Source: Bacillota bacterium
GTDB taxonomy: Bacteria; Bacillota; Clostridia; Christensenellales; UMGS416
Direction: 5' to 3'
NCBI GenBank assembly: GCA_016281935.1
Contig: JAEEJN010000078.1
Location: 81,059-145,058, forward strand
DNA: 64,000 nucleotides
Shown: in pieces, positions 52,188 through 62,304 of the stretch
Layout of the letters: every line of letters begins with the position of its first letter
Position numbering within the stretch: position 1 is the stretch's first letter
The notes under the pieces: generated by a model
Database searches by the model: none
What the model saw: only the letters and a program-made list of their open reading frames with translations
What the model was told of the DNA's origin: nothing
Position numbers and translations under genes: made by a program

Positions 52188-54434
52188 ATGACGCGATATG
52201 CGAGAGTGATCGTCGACGTGGCCCACAGTGACGTGGACCGCCTGTTCGACTATATCCTGCCGGACGGCATGGAAGCCGTACCCGGCATGCGTCTCCGCAT
52301 TCCTTTCGGACACCGCATGCGGGAAGGCTATCTTCTGGAGATCCGTAATGAAACAGACGTCCCTCAGGACAAACTGAAGCAGGTCTCGGCCGTGATCGAC
52401 CCCGAACCCGTTATACTGCCACATCTGGTAGACCTGGCCCGCTTCATCGCCCGGAAATACCACTGCACCATGGCGGAAGCCCTGAGACTCATGATTCCTG
52501 CTCAGATGCGCGGTGAGCGCGTCAAAGCAAGAGAGCAGGCGATTCTCAGATTGGCCGTGCCCCGTGATGAAGCGCTTGAAGAAAGCGAAAAAATCCGCAA
52601 GAAAGCAAAAAGGCAGTCCGAACTGCTCTGCCTTCTGGCCGAAAAGGGTGAATACCCCCGCGCTGCGCTTCCCCAGGAAATGGCCGGAGCCGTTCTTCCC
52701 CTTCTGCGGAAAGGCCTGATCCAGTCTGAGAACCGCAGGGAGCATAGGCGCCCTTACGTTGAAAGCGCGCTTGCAGGCAGTATCCCGGACAAGCTCACAG
52801 GCACCCAGAAACTGTGTCTGGACCGTATCCTGTCGGGCATGGGAAGAGGAGGACGTTTCCTTCTTCACGGCGTCACGGGATCCGGAAAGACCGAGGTCTA
52901 TCTGCAGGCTGCGCAGAAAGCTCTGGACAAAGGGCTCGGAGTCATCATTCTGGTCCCTGAGATCTCCCTGACTCCCCAAATGACGGCCCGTATCCTGTCC
53001 CGATTCGGCGATCAGGTCGCAGTCCTGCATTCCCGTCTGTCCGCAGGCGAACGGTATGATCAGTGGTGCCTTCTCCGCGAAGGAAAAGCCCGGGTCGCTG
53101 TAGGTGCCCGTTCCGCGATTTTCGCTCCCGTCGAAAACCTCGGTCTGATCGTGATCGACGAAGAGCATGAGTCCTCCTACAGCTCGGAGCATACACCCCG
53201 TTACCGCGCTTCCGAAGTTGCCGAAGAACTGTCCCGTATGAGCGGAGCGGCTCTGGTACTCGGATCCGCTACGCCTTCCGTTCTGACCTATCACCGCGCA
53301 CTAGAGGGCGAACTCGAACTGCTCTCTATGCCCATGCGCGTCGGAACAGCCAAACAGCCTTCCGTCACCGTCGTGGACATGCGCAGAGAGCTCGCCATGG
53401 GCAACAGGGGCGTCCTGTCCGGAGCGATGGTCGAAGGACTGAGGTCCTGTTTTGCAAGAGGCGAGCAGGCGGTCCTGTTTCTGAACAGGCGGGGATTTGC
53501 CGGGTTCGTATCCTGCAGAGCCTGCGGGGAAGTCATTCGCTGCGAACACTGCGACATATCCATGACGTATCATCGGTCCGTCAATCTCCTTCAGTGCCAC
53601 TACTGCGGGGCATCCAGACCGCTGCCTAAAGTATGTCCCTCCTGCGGGAGCCGTTCGATCGCTCTTTTCGGAGATGGGACGGAGAAACTGGAAGCTCAGC
53701 TGGCTTCTCTCTTTCCCGACATCCGCGTTCTCCGCATGGATGCCGACACGACACGCACCAAGAATTCCCACGAGCAGATCCTTTCCGCATTTGCCAGGGG
53801 TGAAGCCCAGATCCTCATCGGAACGCAGATGATCACGAAAGGGCTCGATTTCGAACGTGTGACCATGGTCGGCGTCGTCGCAGCAGATCTGTCTCTGTTC
53901 CACGGAGACGGGCTCGGTACGGAACGGACTTTCCAGCTGATCTGCCAGGTCTGCGGACGGGCAGGGCGGGGAGAGCTCCCCGGCACTGCCGTCATACAAA
54001 CCTATGTGCCGAACCATTACGTCATCCGCTGTGCCGCAAGGAACGAATATGAGGCTTTCTATCGAAGAGAGATGCAGGAAAGACAGGCCCGGCTCCTGCC
54101 TCCGTTTGTCCGCGTCATGCGTCTGATTCTTTCAGGAGAAGATGAAGACGCTGTGCTTGAAGACCTGACCTATTTCCGCTCGGAGGCTGAAAAGGCACTG
54201 GAAAACATTCCGGAGAAATATGTGAACGAAGTGCAGGACAGTCTGATCCTTCTGGAGGGGATGAAAGCACCTGCGGAACGCATCCGCGGGTTTTACCGCT
54301 ACCAGCTTCTCTGCCGGGCCAAAGAAGGCCGTGGAGCAGAAATCCTGGAACGATTGTTTTCCCGTTTGGAAGAATGTGCTCCTCCACGCAGCAGCCATGC
54401 TGCTCTGGAAATCAACCCGAATACCATGATATAA
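52188..54434 (+). CDS. priA: Primosomal protein N' (replication restart helicase)
   Basis: The 748-residue PriA helicase restarts stalled replication forks. An N-terminal 3'-DNA-binding domain (RVIVDVAHSDVDRLFDYILP) precedes the helicase, with Walker A GVTGSGKTE (about 228) and DEEH (about 324). Eight zinc cysteines lie in CRACGEVIRCEHCD and CHYCGASRPLPKVCPSCGS. AGAGGTG precedes the ATG. The gene is followed by def and fmt in the same direction. Confidence 0.95.
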   Translation: MTRYARVIVDVAHSDVDRLFDYILPDGMEAVPGMRLRIPFGHRMREGYLLEIRNETDVPQDKLKQVSAVIDPEPVILPHLVDLARFIARKYHCTMAEALRLMIPAQMRGERVKAREQAILRLAVPRDEALEESEKIRKKAKRQSELLCLLAEKGEYPRAALPQEMAGAVLPLLRKGLIQSENRREHRRPYVESALAGSIPDKLTGTQKLCLDRILSGMGRGGRFLLHGVTGSGKTEVYLQAAQKALDKGLGVIILVPEISLTPQMTARILSRFGDQVAVLHSRLSAGERYDQWCLLREGKARVAVGARSAIFAPVENLGLIVIDEEHESSYSSEHTPRYRASEVAEELSRMSGAALVLGSATPSVLTYHRALEGELELLSMPMRVGTAKQPSVTVVDMRRELAMGNRGVLSGAMVEGLRSCFARGEQAVLFLNRRGFAGFVSCRACGEVIRCEHCDISMTYHRSVNLLQCHYCGASRPLPKVCPSCGSRSIALFGDGTEKLEAQLASLFPDIRVLRMDADTTRTKNSHEQILSAFARGEAQILIGTQMITKGLDFERVTMVGVVAADLSLFHGDGLGTERTFQLICQVCGRAGRGELPGTAVIQTYVPNHYVIRCAARNEYEAFYRREMQERQARLLPPFVRVMRLILSGEDEDAVLEDLTYFRSEAEKALENIPEKYVNEVQDSLILLEGMKAPAERIRGFYRYQLLCRAKEGRGAEILERLFSRLEECAPPRSSHAALEINPNTMI

Positions 54435-54466
54435 TGAACTGAAAACCAAGCTGCAAGGAGGCATCC

Positions 54467-54976
54467 ATGGCTTTACGTGATATCGTAACCCTGCAGGACG
54501 ACACGCCCGTTCTGCGCCAGATCGCACGGCCTGTCACGGTCTTTGACAAAAGGCTTGCCGATCTTCTGGATGACATGGCCGAGACCATGTACGCCGCAGG
54601 CGGAGTAGGACTCGCGGCACCGCAGATCGGCATCCGCCGCCGTATAGTCGTGATCGACATCAGCGAAGACAAGGACTCCGTTCTTGAACTCGTCAACCCC
54701 GTCATGATGGCGACCGACGGAGAGCAGGTCTGCTATGAAGGCTGCCTTTCCATTCCCGGAAAACGGGGAAAGACCCACCGTCCGAATCGGGTGATCGTGC
54801 AGGCAATGGACCGTCACGGCGATATGTTCGAGATCACTGCGGAAGGATTCCTGGCGCTGGCTCTCTGCCATGAACTGGATCATCTGGACGGAAAGCTTTA
54901 CATCGACATCATGGAAGGCGAACTCATGGACGACCCGTCTGAAGATGATGATGACCCCGGAGATGAGGAAGCCTGA
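54467..54976 (+). CDS. def: Peptide deformylase
   Basis: The 169-residue metalloenzyme removes formyl from new proteins. All three motifs are intact: GVGLAAPQIG (46-55), EGCLSIPG (91-98, metal Cys93) and HELDH (135-139). An unusually acidic tail (DDPSEDDDDPGDEEA) ends the protein. AAGGAGG precedes the ATG. TATAAT at 54430-54435 may be a -10 box for a local promoter, but its -35 is poor. Confidence 0.95.
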   Translation: MALRDIVTLQDDTPVLRQIARPVTVFDKRLADLLDDMAETMYAAGGVGLAAPQIGIRRRIVVIDISEDKDSVLELVNPVMMATDGEQVCYEGCLSIPGKRGKTHRPNRVIVQAMDRHGDMFEITAEGFLALALCHELDHLDGKLYIDIMEGELMDDPSEDDDDPGDEEA

Positions 54977-55911
54977 TGCGCATCGTTTTTCTCGGAACTC
55001 CCGACTTCGGGATACCGGCACTGAAAAGGCTGCAAAAGGAAGGTCATGAGATCCTCTGTGTCGTGACACAGCCCGATCGTCCCCAGGGCAGAAAAATGGT
55101 CCTGACTCCCTGCGCGATGAAACAGGCCGCCCAGGAAGCGGGACTTCCCGTTTTCAGTCCCGAAAAGATCAACAGTGAAGACAGTCTCGCTTATCTGTCT
55201 TCTCTGGCCCCGGACGTCATGGTCACCGCTGCCTACGGGCAGATCCTTCGACGGAAGATCCTGTCGATGGCTCCCTACGGCATCGTGAATATCCACGGGT
55301 CTCTCTTGCCCCGCTATCGCGGCGCGGCACCGATCCAGTGGGCCCTCATCGACGGAGAGAAAGAAACAGGCGTCACCACGATGCAGACCGAACGTGGGGT
55401 AGATACGGGAGCCATGCTCGTAACGAAGAAGATCCCGATCTCCGATAAGGATACTGCGGAAACTCTGTTTACGAAGCTTTCTCTTCTGGGAGCAGACGCC
55501 ATCGCAGAGACACTGGCCGGACTGGAGGCGGGAACACTCGTTCCTGTGCCTCAGGATGAGACTCTCGCGACCCACTGCCGGATGCTCGAAAAGTCCGATG
55601 GTTATCTGGATTTTTCGGATTCCGCTGAAGCGCTTTCCTGTCGGATCCGGGGCGTGACGCCCTGGCCCGGCGCCCAGACATTGCTTGATGGAAAGATCAT
55701 CAAGATCCTGGAAGCGGAAGCGGCTCCGGGTCCCGCCGCAGGTAGCCCCGGATCGATCCTTACACTGGGCGATTCCATCGATGTGGCCGCCGGCACCGGC
55801 ATCCTTCGCATCCTGAAACTCCAGGAAGCGGGCAAAAAGCCGAACACCGCTGCGGAATATCTCCGCGGACATCCGCTGCAGAAAGGCATGTGCTTCGAAA
55901 AACTGCAGTAA
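54976..55911 (+). CDS. fmt: Methionyl-tRNA formyltransferase
   Basis: The 311-residue enzyme formylates initiator Met-tRNA using 10-formyltetrahydrofolate. MRIVFLGTPDFGIPAL, VNIHGSLLPRYRGAAPIQWALIDGEKETGVTTMQ and GVDTGAML carry the catalytic Asn, His and Asp. The start overlaps the def stop by one base, the usual def-fmt coupling. The operon ends here; rsmB, often next in Firmicutes, is not present. Confidence 0.95.
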   Translation: MRIVFLGTPDFGIPALKRLQKEGHEILCVVTQPDRPQGRKMVLTPCAMKQAAQEAGLPVFSPEKINSEDSLAYLSSLAPDVMVTAAYGQILRRKILSMAPYGIVNIHGSLLPRYRGAAPIQWALIDGEKETGVTTMQTERGVDTGAMLVTKKIPISDKDTAETLFTKLSLLGADAIAETLAGLEAGTLVPVPQDETLATHCRMLEKSDGYLDFSDSAEALSCRIRGVTPWPGAQTLLDGKIIKILEAEAAPGPAAGSPGSILTLGDSIDVAAGTGILRILKLQEAGKKPNTAAEYLRGHPLQKGMCFEKLQ

Positions 55912-55949
55912 TTCCCACTGACGGTTCAATCAAAAACAGAAGAATAGAA

Positions 55950-55998
55950 ACAGCCGGAGAAGAAGCGCTTCAAACGCCTCATCTCCGGCCTTTTCCTT
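55950..55998. terminator. Terminator after fmt, probably bidirectional
   Basis: GCCGGAGA/TCTCCGGC with an inner GCG/CGC pairing is followed by TTTTCCTTT. Confidence 0.75.
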
Positions 55999-56021
55999 TC
56001 GAAGCTATGTGTTTTCAGGAG

Positions 56022-57476
56022 TTATCCCATTCTGCTTCGCATCCATCGTTCGACTGCGGGACCGACAATACGGTCTGTCGCACGGGTTATGTCGTCATGC
56101 ATACCCGATTGGGCGTCGAACTGCATATGACCCACGCCGGGACCTTTCGCCGTCCATTCCGGAAGTCCCTCACCGTTCGGATCTCCGTTCCGTATGAAAT
56201 TGATCCAGTATCGGCTCATGAGTTCCGACAGGGCACGGTCTTCATCGGTATAAGGCAGACGCCTTCCGCTCCAGGGCACTGCATCGAGCGTCTGGAACGT
56301 ATAGGGCATCTCCATTCCATGGAAAGCTCCCGCTTCCGTCAGGCGTCTTGCAAATACATACTGCCAGGTGGGCAGTCCGTAATCGATGGAACGGATCTTC
56401 GCCCAGGCAAGCTGTCTTCCGTACCAGTAGTCTCTCGCGAGTTTTGTGGCGTATCCGTCCAGGCCGTTCTCCATGGAATACAGGTCTGACGGAAGCCCCA
56501 ATCGCTCCGTGACGGCCCGGACATAAGGTTCCGCTGCCCAGCGGCTGCCTTCGTCGTAATTGGAGCCTATGATCACGGGGATCTGTGCGGCCTGATTGGA
56601 GAGCATGAGCTCCCCCAGCCGATCCGGAAGGAATCCTCTGTCGATCACGGTCGCGCAGATATGTCCCGTCTTCCGCATGGGATCTCCATCCCGGTAGAAT
56701 TCCGTGAAAGGGATCCTTCGAAGTTCATCAAGGTTCCTGCACCCAAAGGCTTCCGCAGTCTCCAGCCCCCATCCTTCCGCATCCTCCAACGGTGTGTCAC
56801 GTTCAGGCTGGAAGATATCTCCGCTGTGGCAGATCGCCCGCTGAAACAGCCCGCGGGCGGAAGGAGCCAGCATGAGCGCGCAGCAGCTACCGCTCCCGGC
56901 GCTTTGTCCCGAGATCGTGACACGGGAAGGATCCCCTCCGAACGCTGCGATATTGTCCCGGATCCATGCAAGAGCGGCCGCCTGATCCCTGTAACCGAAA
57001 TTGCCGGACCATCCGTTGGGATCCTCCTCCTTCATATCCGGATGCACGAAGAAACCGAAAAAGCCCACGCGGTAGTTGACGGTCACAAGGACCACGCCGT
57101 TTCTGGCATAGGCTTCCCCGTCCGTGATGGGATCGTCCGAAGTGCCGGCCTGCAGCGCTCCGCCATAGAACCATACCAGGACAGGACACGGTCCCTCGGT
57201 GTCTGCCGGAGCCCAGACATTGAGGTACAGGCATTCCTCACTCATGTAATGGAGCGCCATGGGATGCTCAGGCGCGGGAGGCACGTTCTGAACGGCACAC
57301 GCGGGAAACGTCAGTGCCGGTCTGATCCCCTTCCATGGGAGAGCCGGATGCGGCCCGCGCCAGCGCAGCGCCCCGACGGGAGCTCTCGCAAAAGGGACGC
57401 CTCTGAAAATCGCCACGTCTTCTTTCACTTCGCCCTGAAGCCGACCCTGCGCAACAGTCACGATCTTTTCCTTCAT
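56022..57476 (-). CDS. Carboxylesterase type B
   Basis: The 484-residue protein is a type B carboxylesterase. IFRGVPFARAPVGALRWRGP and SEECLYLNVWAP are the N-terminal marks. VWFYGGALQAG forms the oxyanion region, and ISGQSAGSGSCC holds the nucleophile Ser. A Glu in SNYDEGSRW and a His in FHGMEMPY are likely partners. It hydrolyses carboxylic esters; the natural substrate is unknown. There is no signal peptide. AAGGAG precedes the ATG. It lies 40 nt downstream of the MATE gene and is probably cotranscribed. Confidence 0.85.
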   Translation of the reverse strand: MKEKIVTVAQGRLQGEVKEDVAIFRGVPFARAPVGALRWRGPHPALPWKGIRPALTFPACAVQNVPPAPEHPMALHYMSEECLYLNVWAPADTEGPCPVLVWFYGGALQAGTSDDPITDGEAYARNGVVLVTVNYRVGFFGFFVHPDMKEEDPNGWSGNFGYRDQAAALAWIRDNIAAFGGDPSRVTISGQSAGSGSCCALMLAPSARGLFQRAICHSGDIFQPERDTPLEDAEGWGLETAEAFGCRNLDELRRIPFTEFYRDGDPMRKTGHICATVIDRGFLPDRLGELMLSNQAAQIPVIIGSNYDEGSRWAAEPYVRAVTERLGLPSDLYSMENGLDGYATKLARDYWYGRQLAWAKIRSIDYGLPTWQYVFARRLTEAGAFHGMEMPYTFQTLDAVPWSGRRLPYTDEDRALSELMSRYWINFIRNGDPNGEGLPEWTAKGPGVGHMQFDAQSGMHDDITRATDRIVGPAVERWMRSRMG

Positions 57477-57516
57477 GCCTTTTTCTCCTTTTTCTGCTCT
57501 TTATCCGCACACTGAA

Positions 57517-58887
57517 TCAGTCCGCGTCGGTACCTTCGGGTCTTGTCAGATCCTGTACCCATTTGTATTTCCGGAACCTGCACATCACCCAGGGGATCTT
57601 TCCGACCTCATCCAGACAGGTGCAGGCATAGACCGCATAGACATGCCAGTGGAACACGAAGGCGCCGAGGATCGCCAGAGGGATCGCGATGCCCCACATG
57701 CTGACGGCCAGCGAATACATATCGAAAATCGTGTCCCCGCCGCCGTCCAGTACACCGTTGATCGTGACCGTGTTCACAGCGCGTCCGATCATATAGACGG
57801 CCATAATGACCATCATGCCGGTCAGATTGCTTCTCGCCTCATCAGTCAGGATCACCATGTGGACGACGAGAGGCGTCACCGCCAGGACCAGAGCCGTGGA
57901 AGCGAAACCGATCAGCCAGGATATGTTCCTCAGCTTGATGCCGTAGGCTTTTCCCATCTCCAGCCGGCCTGCTCCGAGTTCGTTGCCTACCATGATGCCG
58001 GCCGCCGCGCCGATGCCGTTGCAGGCACAGCAGACCAAATCCCGCACTACGGCAGCTACAGAGTTTGCCGCAGCTGCGTCCGCTCCCATGTGTCCGATGA
58101 TCGCCGTATAGGACGTGAAGCCGACTCCCCAGAAAAGGCAGCCTCCCAGAAGCGGAAGACACTGTCTGCGGAAGTCGGATACGAGCTCCCGACGCCCGCC
58201 GAAGAAATGTTTCCAGTCCGGACGGACCGCATCTTTCCCTGACGATACGGCGATGCACAGCATCAGTTCCAGGACCCGCGAGATCGTTGTCGCCAGGGCG
58301 GCGCCCCGGGCGTTCATGGCAGGAAGGCCGAAAAGGCCGAAGATAAACACGGCGTTCAGGATCAGATTCAGCACGACTGCCGCCGTGCTGATAAAGGCGC
58401 TTGCGGGAACACGGTCGGTGACCTTCATCATCATAAGATAACACTGGGAGATTCCCGTCAGCAGATAGGACCACCCGGCGATCCTGAGATAGGAAGCGCC
58501 GACTTCGATGATCGGCTCGTCATGGGAAAATATACGCATGAGAGGATCGGGTATGATCTCACAGGCAGCGAAAAAAAGGATGGAAACGAGACCGCTGAGC
58601 TTCAGAGAAAGGTTGAACAGTTCCCGCATCGTACGCAGGTCTCCCTTTCCGAAATACTGCGCTCCGAGGATCGCTCCGGCTCCTGTGATGCTGCTCAGGA
58701 ACATGTTCTGAATGAACTGGATCTGGGTCGCCAGCGAGACAGCCGTCATCTCAGTCTGACCCACACGTCCGAGCATAAGAGCATCTCCCGCAGCGACTGC
58801 TGCCAGCATCAGGCTCTGGAAGGCGATCGGCAGAGCCAGTGCCCAAAGTTTTCGGTAAAACGCTTTGTTGTCTATCGTTGCCTGCAT
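57517..58887 (-). CDS. MATE family efflux transporter
   Basis: The 456-residue membrane protein has about twelve helices in two bundles. ALPIAFQSLMLAAVAAGDALMLGRVGQTEMTAVSLATQIQF, the LGAQYFGKGD loop and GAAAGIMVGNELGAGRLE are MATE marks. Members export drugs or metabolites using Na+ or H+ gradients. The substrate is unknown. GGAGG lies 10 nt before the ATG. It is first in a two-gene operon with the esterase. Confidence 0.9.
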   Translation of the reverse strand: MQATIDNKAFYRKLWALALPIAFQSLMLAAVAAGDALMLGRVGQTEMTAVSLATQIQFIQNMFLSSITGAGAILGAQYFGKGDLRTMRELFNLSLKLSGLVSILFFAACEIIPDPLMRIFSHDEPIIEVGASYLRIAGWSYLLTGISQCYLMMMKVTDRVPASAFISTAAVVLNLILNAVFIFGLFGLPAMNARGAALATTISRVLELMLCIAVSSGKDAVRPDWKHFFGGRRELVSDFRRQCLPLLGGCLFWGVGFTSYTAIIGHMGADAAAANSVAAVVRDLVCCACNGIGAAAGIMVGNELGAGRLEMGKAYGIKLRNISWLIGFASTALVLAVTPLVVHMVILTDEARSNLTGMMVIMAVYMIGRAVNTVTINGVLDGGGDTIFDMYSLAVSMWGIAIPLAILGAFVFHWHVYAVYACTCLDEVGKIPWVMCRFRKYKWVQDLTRPEGTDAD

Positions 58888-58915
58888 ACGCGGCCTTCCT
58901 CCTGTCTGCTCCTAC

Positions 58916-58944
58916 AGAATACCCGAAAGCCACCGCATTGTCAA
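58916..58944 (-). promoter_or_regulatory. Promoter of the MATE-esterase operon
   Basis: TTGACA and TATTCT are separated by 17 bp on the minus strand. Confidence 0.75.
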
Positions 58945-58991
58945 AGGCGGCCGTATGCCGTTCGACCCTTTTGCCGTTCCTCCCCGCTGTC

Positions 58992-59020
58992 TTGATTCCT
59001 GTTCCCGGGAATGATAATAT
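58992..59020 (+). promoter_or_regulatory. Promoter of the LarA-like gene
   Basis: TTGATT and TAATAT are separated by 17 bp, about 36 nt before the start. Confidence 0.55.
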
Positions 59021-59056
59021 GAAAACAGAATCCATCATGACTGCAAGGAGGACAAA

Positions 59057-60310
59057 ATGAAGGCAGAAGACCTCACGCTGTACCGGGTCCGCATACCGAG
59101 AAAGAGCTGCCCGCTCAGCGATATACCGGCAAAAGTCAAAAGCGAGTTCGGGAAGCTGCAGGACAGGATCCATCCCGGAATGCGTGTCGCTATCGCCTGC
59201 GGTAGCCGCGGCGTCAACAATATCGCCCTGATTGCCCGTTCCCTCGCCGAATGCCTGAAGGCGCACGGCGCCGAACCCTTCGTCATCCCGGCCATGGGAA
59301 GTCATGGAGGCGGGACCGCGGAAGGACAGGCAAAGGTCCTGGCCGACTACGGGATCACGGAAGAATACGTTGGTGCGCCGATCCTGTCTTCCATGGAGGT
59401 CGTTTCCCTCGGGCATACGCCGGAACCTCCCCACGTCCCAGTATATATGGACAGAAACGCGTATGAGGCTGACGGTGTGATCGTCATCAACAGGGTCAAA
59501 GCACATACCGATTTCCACGGAGAACACGAGAGCGGCATCGTCAAAATGCTGACGATCGGTCTTGGAAAACGCGCACAGGCTACAGCGATCCACAGCTACG
59601 GTGTCCGAGGGCTACGGGAATACATCCCCTATGTTTCAGCTGCCGTGATCCGTTCAGGAAAGATCATCGGCGCTCTGGCTGTCCTGGAAGACGGAAACGA
59701 TGACACCGCAGATATCGCGGCTGCAAGAGCGGAAGAGATCTTCGACGTCGACAGCGCATTTCTTGCCCGCTCCAAGTCGCTTATGGCGACACTTCCTTTC
59801 CGCGATCTGGATCTTCTGCTGGTGGACGCCATGGGCAAAGACATCAGCGGTACCGGCCTTGATACGAACGTGATCGGCCGCATGTCCATCGAAGGCCAGC
59901 CAGACGGAGAACCGCACTGCCGCTGCATCTGTGTCCTGAGTCTGACTCCCGGAAGCCACGGCAATGCAGTCGGCGTCGGCCTTGCAGACATCATCTCCAG
60001 ACGGCTTCGTGATGAAATGGATCTGGACGCGACCTATACCAATGTCGTGACAAGCGGTTTTCTGAAGCGAGGCGCGATCCCCTATACGGCTCCGTCCGAC
60101 CGCGATGCGGTAGAGACCGCCCTGAAGTTCTGCTGCGCCGAAGATCCGGATCATCCGAGATTCGTCCGCATCCCGGATACTCTGCATCTCGGTGAGATCG
60201 TCGTATCCGAAAGCCTGCTTTCCGAACTGCCTTCCGACTGTGAGATCCTGGGAAAGACGGTGCTCTCTTTTGATTCGAAGGGCCAGATCACAGCTTTCCA
60301 GTCAAGATAG
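59057..60310 (+). CDS. LarA-like (DUF2088) protein
   Basis: The 417-residue protein belongs to the lactate-racemase-like superfamily. VAIACGSRGVNNIALIARSLAECLKAHGAEPFVIPAMGSHGGGTAEGQ forms the N-terminal domain. KAHTDFHGEHESGIVKMLTIGLGKR and IHSYG contain His and Lys residues in an order similar to the LarA nickel-pincer site; the Lys in GIVKML is the best candidate for cofactor attachment. The reaction in this branch is not known. No larB, larC or larE cofactor genes are in the window. AAGGAGG precedes the ATG. It is monocistronic with its own terminator. Confidence 0.75.
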   Translation: MKAEDLTLYRVRIPRKSCPLSDIPAKVKSEFGKLQDRIHPGMRVAIACGSRGVNNIALIARSLAECLKAHGAEPFVIPAMGSHGGGTAEGQAKVLADYGITEEYVGAPILSSMEVVSLGHTPEPPHVPVYMDRNAYEADGVIVINRVKAHTDFHGEHESGIVKMLTIGLGKRAQATAIHSYGVRGLREYIPYVSAAVIRSGKIIGALAVLEDGNDDTADIAAARAEEIFDVDSAFLARSKSLMATLPFRDLDLLLVDAMGKDISGTGLDTNVIGRMSIEGQPDGEPHCRCICVLSLTPGSHGNAVGVGLADIISRRLRDEMDLDATYTNVVTSGFLKRGAIPYTAPSDRDAVETALKFCCAEDPDHPRFVRIPDTLHLGEIVVSESLLSELPSDCEILGKTVLSFDSKGQITAFQSR

Positions 60311-60344
60311 GAATACATAGATGAATCCGCTCATACGGTGATAA

Positions 60345-60383
60345 GAAAACAGACTCGGTTCATATCCCGAGTCTGTTCTTTTT
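60345..60383. terminator. Bidirectional terminator
   Basis: ACAGACTCGG/CCGAGTCTGT form a 10-bp stem. T runs lie on both strands between convergent genes. Confidence 0.85.
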
Positions 60384-60441
60384 AATCTGTCTGTCGTATC
60401 GGATGCAGTCAGGTCAGAATCATGCATCTGCCCCTTTGCTT

Positions 60442-62229
60442 TTACGCTTTATACATAGGACCGTAATATGCGCAGGCGCGATAATCCGTCGATGTACTGT
60501 CCTCTCCTTTGCCGAAACCTGTCCAGGCATGCGGTCTGAAGACGTCTGCTTCGGGCACATTATGGATCGATACAGGGATACGAAGCATGGAAGCCAGCGT
60601 GATGAGATCCGCCCCGACATGGCCGCCAACTGTCACACCGTGATTTGCACCCCAGTTTGCCATGACAGAGTACACGCTCTCGAAGGCACCCTGTCCGGTC
60701 AGTCTCGGAGCGAACCAGGTCGTAGGCCAGGTCGGATCCGTCCTCTGATCCAGCGCGTCGTGGACCTCGTTCGGAAGAGTGACCGTATATCCTTCCGCAA
60801 TCTGCAGTGTGGGTCCCACGCCGTCGATCAGGTTTACGCGGAGCATCGTAACGGGCATTTCGGCCATCGTCCTGAAATGAGATGAATAACCACCGCCGCG
60901 GAAATATTCCACGTCCGCCGGACACCAGTCCGTAGCCTTCAGGCAGGCATCCACGTCCTCAGGCGTCATATTCCACCATTCTTTCATCGTTCCGCAGCCC
61001 TCGGCATCTTTTGAAGCACCCGTGCCGTCCAGAGCAGTCGCTCCGGAATTGATCAGGTGGATGATGCCGTCTTTGGCATATCCCTGCAAATCATAGCCCG
61101 TGACCCGTTTCACCGCATTGGGAGACCAGTAAGTCCGTACGTCGTGGAAACAGGGTGCCTTGCCTGTCAGCAGCGTGGCGAACAGCATGGAGATGCCGTT
61201 CAGCGTATCGTTCTCCGTCGCAAAGGCGAAAGGAGCCTTGATCCCGTTCCAGTCAAAACTCGTCGCCATGATTGCTTCCGTGAAATCTCCGTTGGGCAGC
61301 CAGTCTGTCCACTGGCGCTGACCCTGGAAGCCTCCTGCGATTGCATTCTTGCCCAGCGCTTCCTCATGCCAGCCCAGTTCATCCAGTTTCGGATTGCCCA
61401 TGAGAATATCGCGGACGATGATCGAGAACTTGGCGATGAATTCCCAGTCTTTCTCTTTGGGTATGACTTTGGATCGGCGGATGATCTCGGGCAGATCCTT
61501 GCCGGCATTCTTATCAAAGCCCACAGGGCAGTTCTTCTCGATCCAGTCCAGTGCACGGGCATATTCGTCAGGATCATAGATCTCCAGCGTGATGCGGCGC
61601 AGGATCTCCGTGAGATCCAGCCATTCGGCACGGAGGCCGAGATACTTCTGCATGAATTCCGCGTCACAGAAGGATCCGCCGATCCCCATGCACACCGATC
61701 CCATGTTCACGTATGCCTTGTTCTTCATCTGCCCCACGGCAACAGCGGCTCTGGCAAAGCGCAGGATCTTTTCCCGGACATCCGGCGGGATCTCCGTGTC
61801 CGTACGGTCCTGCACGTCCCTGCCGTAAATGGAGAACGCCGGAAGTCCGCGCTGCGCATGTGCCGCCATGACCGCCGCCAGATAGACCGCTCCGGGCCTT
61901 TCCGTAGCATTGAGTCCCCAGACCGCTTTGATCGTTGAGGGATTCAGATCCATCGTCTCCGAACCGTAGCACCAGCAGGGAGTCACGGACAGAGTGGCGA
62001 TGACGTTTTCCCTGGAAAACTGTTCCTCCACCATGGCGGCCTCTTTCCCGCCTCCGATGGTCGTGCAGCCGATCACGCATTCCACAGGCGTCCCGTCCTG
62101 ATACCGGAGATTGTCCGAGATGAGCTTCGCGGCGTTTTTCGCCATCGTCATCGTCTGCTCTTCGAGAGATTCCCGAATGCCGCCCCACCGTCCGTCGATG
62201 ATCGGGCGGATCCCGATTTTCATATTCAT
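60442..62229 (-). CDS. fucI: L-fucose isomerase
   Basis: The 595-residue enzyme interconverts L-fucose and L-fuculose (also D-arabinose and D-ribulose) with Mn2+. [48 protein letters not shown] and [13 protein letters not shown] are FucI hallmarks, and the length is normal. GGGGGA precedes the ATG. A second ATG lies two codons later. It provides the first step after fucose release by the GH29 enzyme at 27052. No fucK or fucA follows here, so the rest of the pathway is elsewhere. Confidence 0.95.
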   Translation of the reverse strand: MNMKIGIRPIIDGRWGGIRESLEEQTMTMAKNAAKLISDNLRYQDGTPVECVIGCTTIGGGKEAAMVEEQFSRENVIATLSVTPCWCYGSETMDLNPSTIKAVWGLNATERPGAVYLAAVMAAHAQRGLPAFSIYGRDVQDRTDTEIPPDVREKILRFARAAVAVGQMKNKAYVNMGSVCMGIGGSFCDAEFMQKYLGLRAEWLDLTEILRRITLEIYDPDEYARALDWIEKNCPVGFDKNAGKDLPEIIRRSKVIPKEKDWEFIAKFSIIVRDILMGNPKLDELGWHEEALGKNAIAGGFQGQRQWTDWLPNGDFTEAIMATSFDWNGIKAPFAFATENDTLNGISMLFATLLTGKAPCFHDVRTYWSPNAVKRVTGYDLQGYAKDGIIHLINSGATALDGTGASKDAEGCGTMKEWWNMTPEDVDACLKATDWCPADVEYFRGGGYSSHFRTMAEMPVTMLRVNLIDGVGPTLQIAEGYTVTLPNEVHDALDQRTDPTWPTTWFAPRLTGQGAFESVYSVMANWGANHGVTVGGHVGADLITLASMLRIPVSIHNVPEADVFRPHAWTGFGKGEDSTSTDYRACAYYGPMYKA

Positions 62230-62269
62230 ATGGATTCCCCCTTCTGTATATAATAGAATAAAACTCCCA

Positions 62270-62286
62270 TGAGGAGTCGATCCTCA
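62270..62286. promoter_or_regulatory. Inverted repeat upstream of fucI
   Basis: TGAGGA-TCGAC-TCCTCA (minus strand) lies about 15 bp upstream of a possible fucI -10 box (TATTAT, 62250-62255). It could be a repressor site, or with the following TTTTATT a weak terminator of the upstream gene. Confidence 0.35.
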
Positions 62287-62304
62287 CAGAAGTCAATTCG
62301 CTTT

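Noticed and set aside
54430-54466. Separate promoter for def-fmt
   Set aside because: TATAAT is present but no acceptable -35 at 16-18 bp; kept only as a note in the def entry.
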